From Eubacteriaceae bacterium (GTDB lineage Bacteria; Bacillota; Clostridia; Lachnospirales; Lachnospiraceae), in assembly GCA_902363805.1 (NCBI GenBank), contig CABJBF010000007.1, positions 26,844 to 90,843 of the forward strand: a stretch of 64,000 nt of DNA. The letters run 5' to 3'. Positions 61,358 through 64,000 of this stretch are shown here, piece by piece. Under the pieces are notes generated by a model. The model searched no databases and had not been told where the DNA came from. It was given only the letters and a program-made list of their open reading frames with translations. Positions within the stretch are counted from its first letter, which is position 1. Every line of letters starts with the position of its first letter. Both the position numbers and the translations under genes were made by a program.

Positions 61358-62584
61358 ATGAAAAATGAACAGAATAACAATCATGTAAATGAGAGTATTT
61401 TAAATGAACAGATTTTAGAAGATCAGAAGAAAAACAGAATTAATCATATGGAATATTTGCCGGGGATGGAAAACATCGGTTCAGAAATAATGGATAAAGT
61501 TGTTAGTGAAATGAACAATTATGACTATGACAAATATACAGAATATGATGTAAAGAGAGCACTTAACAATACAGAAAGAAGTGTTGAGGATTTTAAGGCG
61601 TTACTATCACCGGCAGCACTTCCATTTATTGAAGAGATAGCAAAGGCAGCACAGATAGAAACAAGAAAACATTTTGGAAACAGTACATACATGTTTACAC
61701 CGATTTATATTGCAAATTATTGTGAAAATTATTGTATTTACTGTGGATTTAACTGTCACAACAAAATAAAACGAGCTTGCCTTAACGATGAAGAAATTGA
61801 TAAGGAAATGAAGGCAATTGCAGATACAGGGCTTCAGGAAATTTTAATTTTAACAGGAGAGAGCCGTGCAAAATCAACAGTTGAATATATTGGAAATGCC
61901 TGCAAAATTGCAAGAAAATATTTTAAGGTAATTGGCCTTGAAATTTATCCTGTAAATTCAGACGAATATGCATATTTACATGAATGCGGTGCAGATTATG
62001 TTACGGTATTTCAGGAAACTTATAATTCAGACAAATATGAAACTTTGCATTTAGCGGGGCATAAGAGAATTTTCCCATATAGAGTGAATGCACAGGAGAG
62101 AGCATTAAAAGGTGGCATGAGAGGTGTTGGATTTGGAGCATTGCTTGGTCTTGATGATTTTAGAAAGGATGCATTTGCTACAGGATATCATGCATATCTT
62201 TTACAGAGAAAATATCCGCATGCAGAAATTGCATTTTCATGTCCGAGACTGCGACCGATTATAAATAATGATAGGATTAATCCAATGGATGTTCATGAAA
62301 CACAGCTTTTACAGGTTGTATGCGCATACAGATTATTTATGCCATTTGCAAGCATAACAGTATCAACAAGAGAATGTGCAAGAGTCAGAGATAATCTTGT
62401 TCAGATAGCCGCTACTAAGATTTCAGCCGGCGTTAGTACAGGAATTGGAAGTCATGCAAAGGATATTGAAGATAAAGGCGATGATCAGTTTGAAATCTCT
62501 GACGGACGTTCGGTTGATGAAATATATAATGATTTATTAAAGGTTGGAATGCAACCTGTAATGAGTGACTATATTTATGTATAG
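61358..62584 (+). CDS. thiH: 2-iminoacetate synthase (tyrosine lyase), radical SAM
   Basis: A 408-aa radical SAM enzyme cleaving tyrosine to dehydroglycine for ThiG; this is the anaerobic route (ThiO is the aerobic one). The [4Fe-4S] motif CENYCIYC has C122, C126 and C129. LTGESRAKSTVEYI, FQETYNSDKYETLH and the C-terminal HAKDIEDKGDDQFEISDGRS match the family. CAGGAGG precedes the ATG, 17 bases after thiG. Confidence 0.96.
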   Translation: MKNEQNNNHVNESILNEQILEDQKKNRINHMEYLPGMENIGSEIMDKVVSEMNNYDYDKYTEYDVKRALNNTERSVEDFKALLSPAALPFIEEIAKAAQIETRKHFGNSTYMFTPIYIANYCENYCIYCGFNCHNKIKRACLNDEEIDKEMKAIADTGLQEILILTGESRAKSTVEYIGNACKIARKYFKVIGLEIYPVNSDEYAYLHECGADYVTVFQETYNSDKYETLHLAGHKRIFPYRVNAQERALKGGMRGVGFGALLGLDDFRKDAFATGYHAYLLQRKYPHAEIAFSCPRLRPIINNDRINPMDVHETQLLQVVCAYRLFMPFASITVSTRECARVRDNLVQIAATKISAGVSTGIGSHAKDIEDKGDDQFEISDGRSVDEIYNDLLKVGMQPVMSDYIYV

Positions 62585-62637
62585 CAGATGGAGTTTATGA
62601 GCTATTATAGAAAAGTAAGAAAGTTTATAAATGCTTA

Positions 62638-62670
62638 TTATGCATAACACACAAAATTTGTTATGTATAA
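62638..62670 (+). other. 12-bp hairpin between thiH and thiE
   Basis: TTATGCATAACA pairs with TGTTATGTATAA (one G-T pair). No T-run; probably a message-processing or stabilising hairpin inside the operon. Confidence 0.5.
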
Positions 62671-62714
62671 CAAGTGGAGGTTAAGAGAGTTTATTTTTGT
62701 GGTAGGTGAAGTTT

Positions 62715-63338
62715 ATGAGTGGCACATATGAAAATAAAATCAAAGAAAACGGATATATAAATGATAAAGTTATATGCGTTACAAACAGACATTTAAGCGA
62801 AAAGTCATTAGCCAGGCAGGTAGAAATAGTATGCAAATTTCATCCAAAAGCTATAATTTTGAGAGAAAAAGATTTGCCGGAGGATGAGTATATGACTCTT
62901 GCAAATGAGATACTTGATATTTGCAAAAAAAATAATGTTAAGTGCATATTACATTTTTATCCTAATGTGGCAAAAAAGTTAGAGTGTGATGCAATCCATC
63001 TGCCTCTTTTTAAACTTAGAGAAAATCAGAAATGCTTATCAGGATTTAAAATAATAGGGACTTCGGTTCATTCGGTAGAGGAAGCAATTGAAGCACAAAA
63101 TCTAGGTGCGACATACATAAGTGCAGGACATATATTTGCTACAGATTGCAAAAAAGGTGTTCCACCAAGAGGATTGGATTTCCTAAAAAAAGTGTGTCAG
63201 ACAGCAACGATTCCGGTTTATGCAATTGGGGGAATAAAACTTTCGAGTGAACAAATGAATGACATTATAGAGTGTGGTGCAAAAGGCGGATGTATAATGT
63301 CAGGAATGATGAAACTGAAATTAGGAGATATGGAATAA
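62715..63338 (+). CDS. thiE: Thiamine phosphate synthase
   Basis: A 207-aa TIM-barrel of the ThiE/TenI family joining the pyrimidine and thiazole halves of thiamine. VICVTNRHL, IILREKDLPEDEYM, HLPLFKLREN, IGTSVHSVEEAIEAQNLGATYISAGHIFAT (in two parts) and VYAIGGIKLS are characteristic. The ATG at 62715 follows AGGTGA; a GTG at 62706 is possible. The pyrophosphate-binding segment reads GHIFATDCKKGVPPRG, which is closer to TenI/ThiE-like clostridial forms. Last recognisable thi gene of the operon. Confidence 0.9.
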   Translation: MSGTYENKIKENGYINDKVICVTNRHLSEKSLARQVEIVCKFHPKAIILREKDLPEDEYMTLANEILDICKKNNVKCILHFYPNVAKKLECDAIHLPLFKLRENQKCLSGFKIIGTSVHSVEEAIEAQNLGATYISAGHIFATDCKKGVPPRGLDFLKKVCQTATIPVYAIGGIKLSSEQMNDIIECGAKGGCIMSGMMKLKLGDME

Positions 63339-63462
63339 AGATTTTGCCAGTTGATTAAAAAAATGAGAAAGACTATCAGGAGATAATTAGTTTACATATT
63401 ACAGAAATTTTATTAAAATAAAATGAGTAATTAATAACAAAGATAGAAATGAGGGTTTTATT

Positions 63463-63879
63463 ATGAGCAGAGTAATAGAAGAAAACGGACGAAGAAGCGC
63501 AGAAAAGGAATTGTGGTCAGATAAGAAAAGAACAATATTTGGACTTCCAATTTCATTTACAAAATATACACTTACAGATACGAGACTTATTATTAAAAGC
63601 GGATTTTTAAACATTAAAGAAGATGAAATCATGCTTTACAGAATTACAGACATTACATATAAGGCAAGTCTTTGGGAAAGAATGTTTGGAGTTGGCAAAT
63701 TGTTCTGTGATTCAGCTGATAAATCAGCAACTAATTTTATTGTTGGACCTATAAAGGAGGCTGTAAAGGTAAGAGATTTGCTTTCTGATAATGTAGATGA
63801 ACAGAGAGATAAAAAACGTATCAGAGGAAATGAATTTTTCAATGATTCAATGGATGATGATATGGATTTGCAGAATTAA
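63463..63879 (+). CDS. Small bacterial PH-domain (DUF304/YdbS-like) protein
   Basis: A 138-aa protein with one bacterial pleckstrin-homology domain (about 20-110: LWSDKKRTIFGLPISFTKYT; LTDTRLIIKSGFLNIKEDEI; MLYRITDITYKASLWERMFG). The C-terminal 30 residues are charged and Asp-rich. There is no membrane helix, unlike YdbS/YdbT. GAGGG lies upstream of the ATG. Function unknown; it is unrelated by sequence to the thi genes before it. Confidence 0.82.
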   Translation: MSRVIEENGRRSAEKELWSDKKRTIFGLPISFTKYTLTDTRLIIKSGFLNIKEDEIMLYRITDITYKASLWERMFGVGKLFCDSADKSATNFIVGPIKEAVKVRDLLSDNVDEQRDKKRIRGNEFFNDSMDDDMDLQN

Positions 63880-63973
63880 TATGATGACATGGAGACCAGC
63901 TATGAAAAGTCAACCATAAATTAGTAAAAAATTTCTTTTTCATATCGGTGGTAAAAAAGGGTAACTTTAATAG

Positions 63974-63994
63974 AGCTCCCTTAGGGTGCTTTTT
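63974..63994 (+). terminator. Possible terminator at the right edge
   Basis: AGCTCCC pairs with GGGTGCT (one T-T mismatch) around TTA, followed by TTTT. Confidence 0.6.
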
Positions 63995-64000
63995 CAAAAT

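Overview
The window is AT-rich Gram-positive DNA, very probably from an anaerobic gut or rumen Lachnospiraceae (Clostridia). The evidence is strong GGAGG ribosome sites, consensus sigma-A promoters, hairpin-plus-T-run terminators, a T-box on ileS, electron-bifurcating NfnAB, reverse rubrerythrin, SpoIID/SpoIIQ-like and SpoVB-like genes, and large secreted proteins with Thr-rich ETTTK linkers and a very basic C-terminal module. No rRNA, tRNA, CRISPR array, prophage or intact insertion sequence was seen. The species cannot be named from the sequence.

Positions 1-15600 are a beta-1,3-glucan (laminarin-type) utilisation locus. It holds a DUF5696-type exported protein (cut by the left edge), two sugar ABC permeases, two exported GH16 endo-beta-1,3-glucanases (one a lipoprotein), a LacI regulator, and three cytoplasmic enzymes: a GH161/GH149-like oligoglucan phosphorylase, a GH94 laminaribiose-type phosphorylase and a GH17 glucanase without signal peptide. 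The logic is outside cleavage by GH16, ABC import, then phosphorolysis to glucose-1-phosphate. Positions 15600-32000 carry further secreted carbohydrate-binding proteins and a third, large multimodular GH16, interrupted by LysR-metNIQ and mscL. A GH55-like double beta-helix protein (45675-49373, minus) and a CotH-kinase-like surface protein (32132-34882) belong to the same surface-protein group by shared modules.

Positions 35000-41300 are housekeeping: T-box-ileS and glgP. Positions 41400-45500 hold an Rpn-family remnant lacking its nuclease core, a spoIID/spoIIQ-like pair whose catalytic residues look degenerate, and an sdpRI-like repressor/immunity pair with duplicated operators. Positions 49600-52900 hold a BspA-like leucine-rich-repeat protein, a candidate type I toxin-antitoxin locus (30-aa membrane peptide, convergent antisense RNA, shared bidirectional terminator), two members of a structured palindromic element family, a reverse rubrerythrin and a Fur/PerR regulator. 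Positions 52900-64000 hold a SpoVB-like flippase, glpK, a GT2 glycosyltransferase, nfnAB (minus), thiSGHE behind a long attenuator-type leader with no TPP riboswitch, and a small PH-domain protein.

The most unusual signals are the type I toxin locus at 51059-51409; the structured element family at 28801-29088, 51448-51582 and 51591-51733, which begins at or abuts stop codons; C-terminal and carbohydrate-binding modules shared between otherwise different exported proteins; the leader of the thi operon; and a perfect 318-bp internal duplication in the large GH16 gene.
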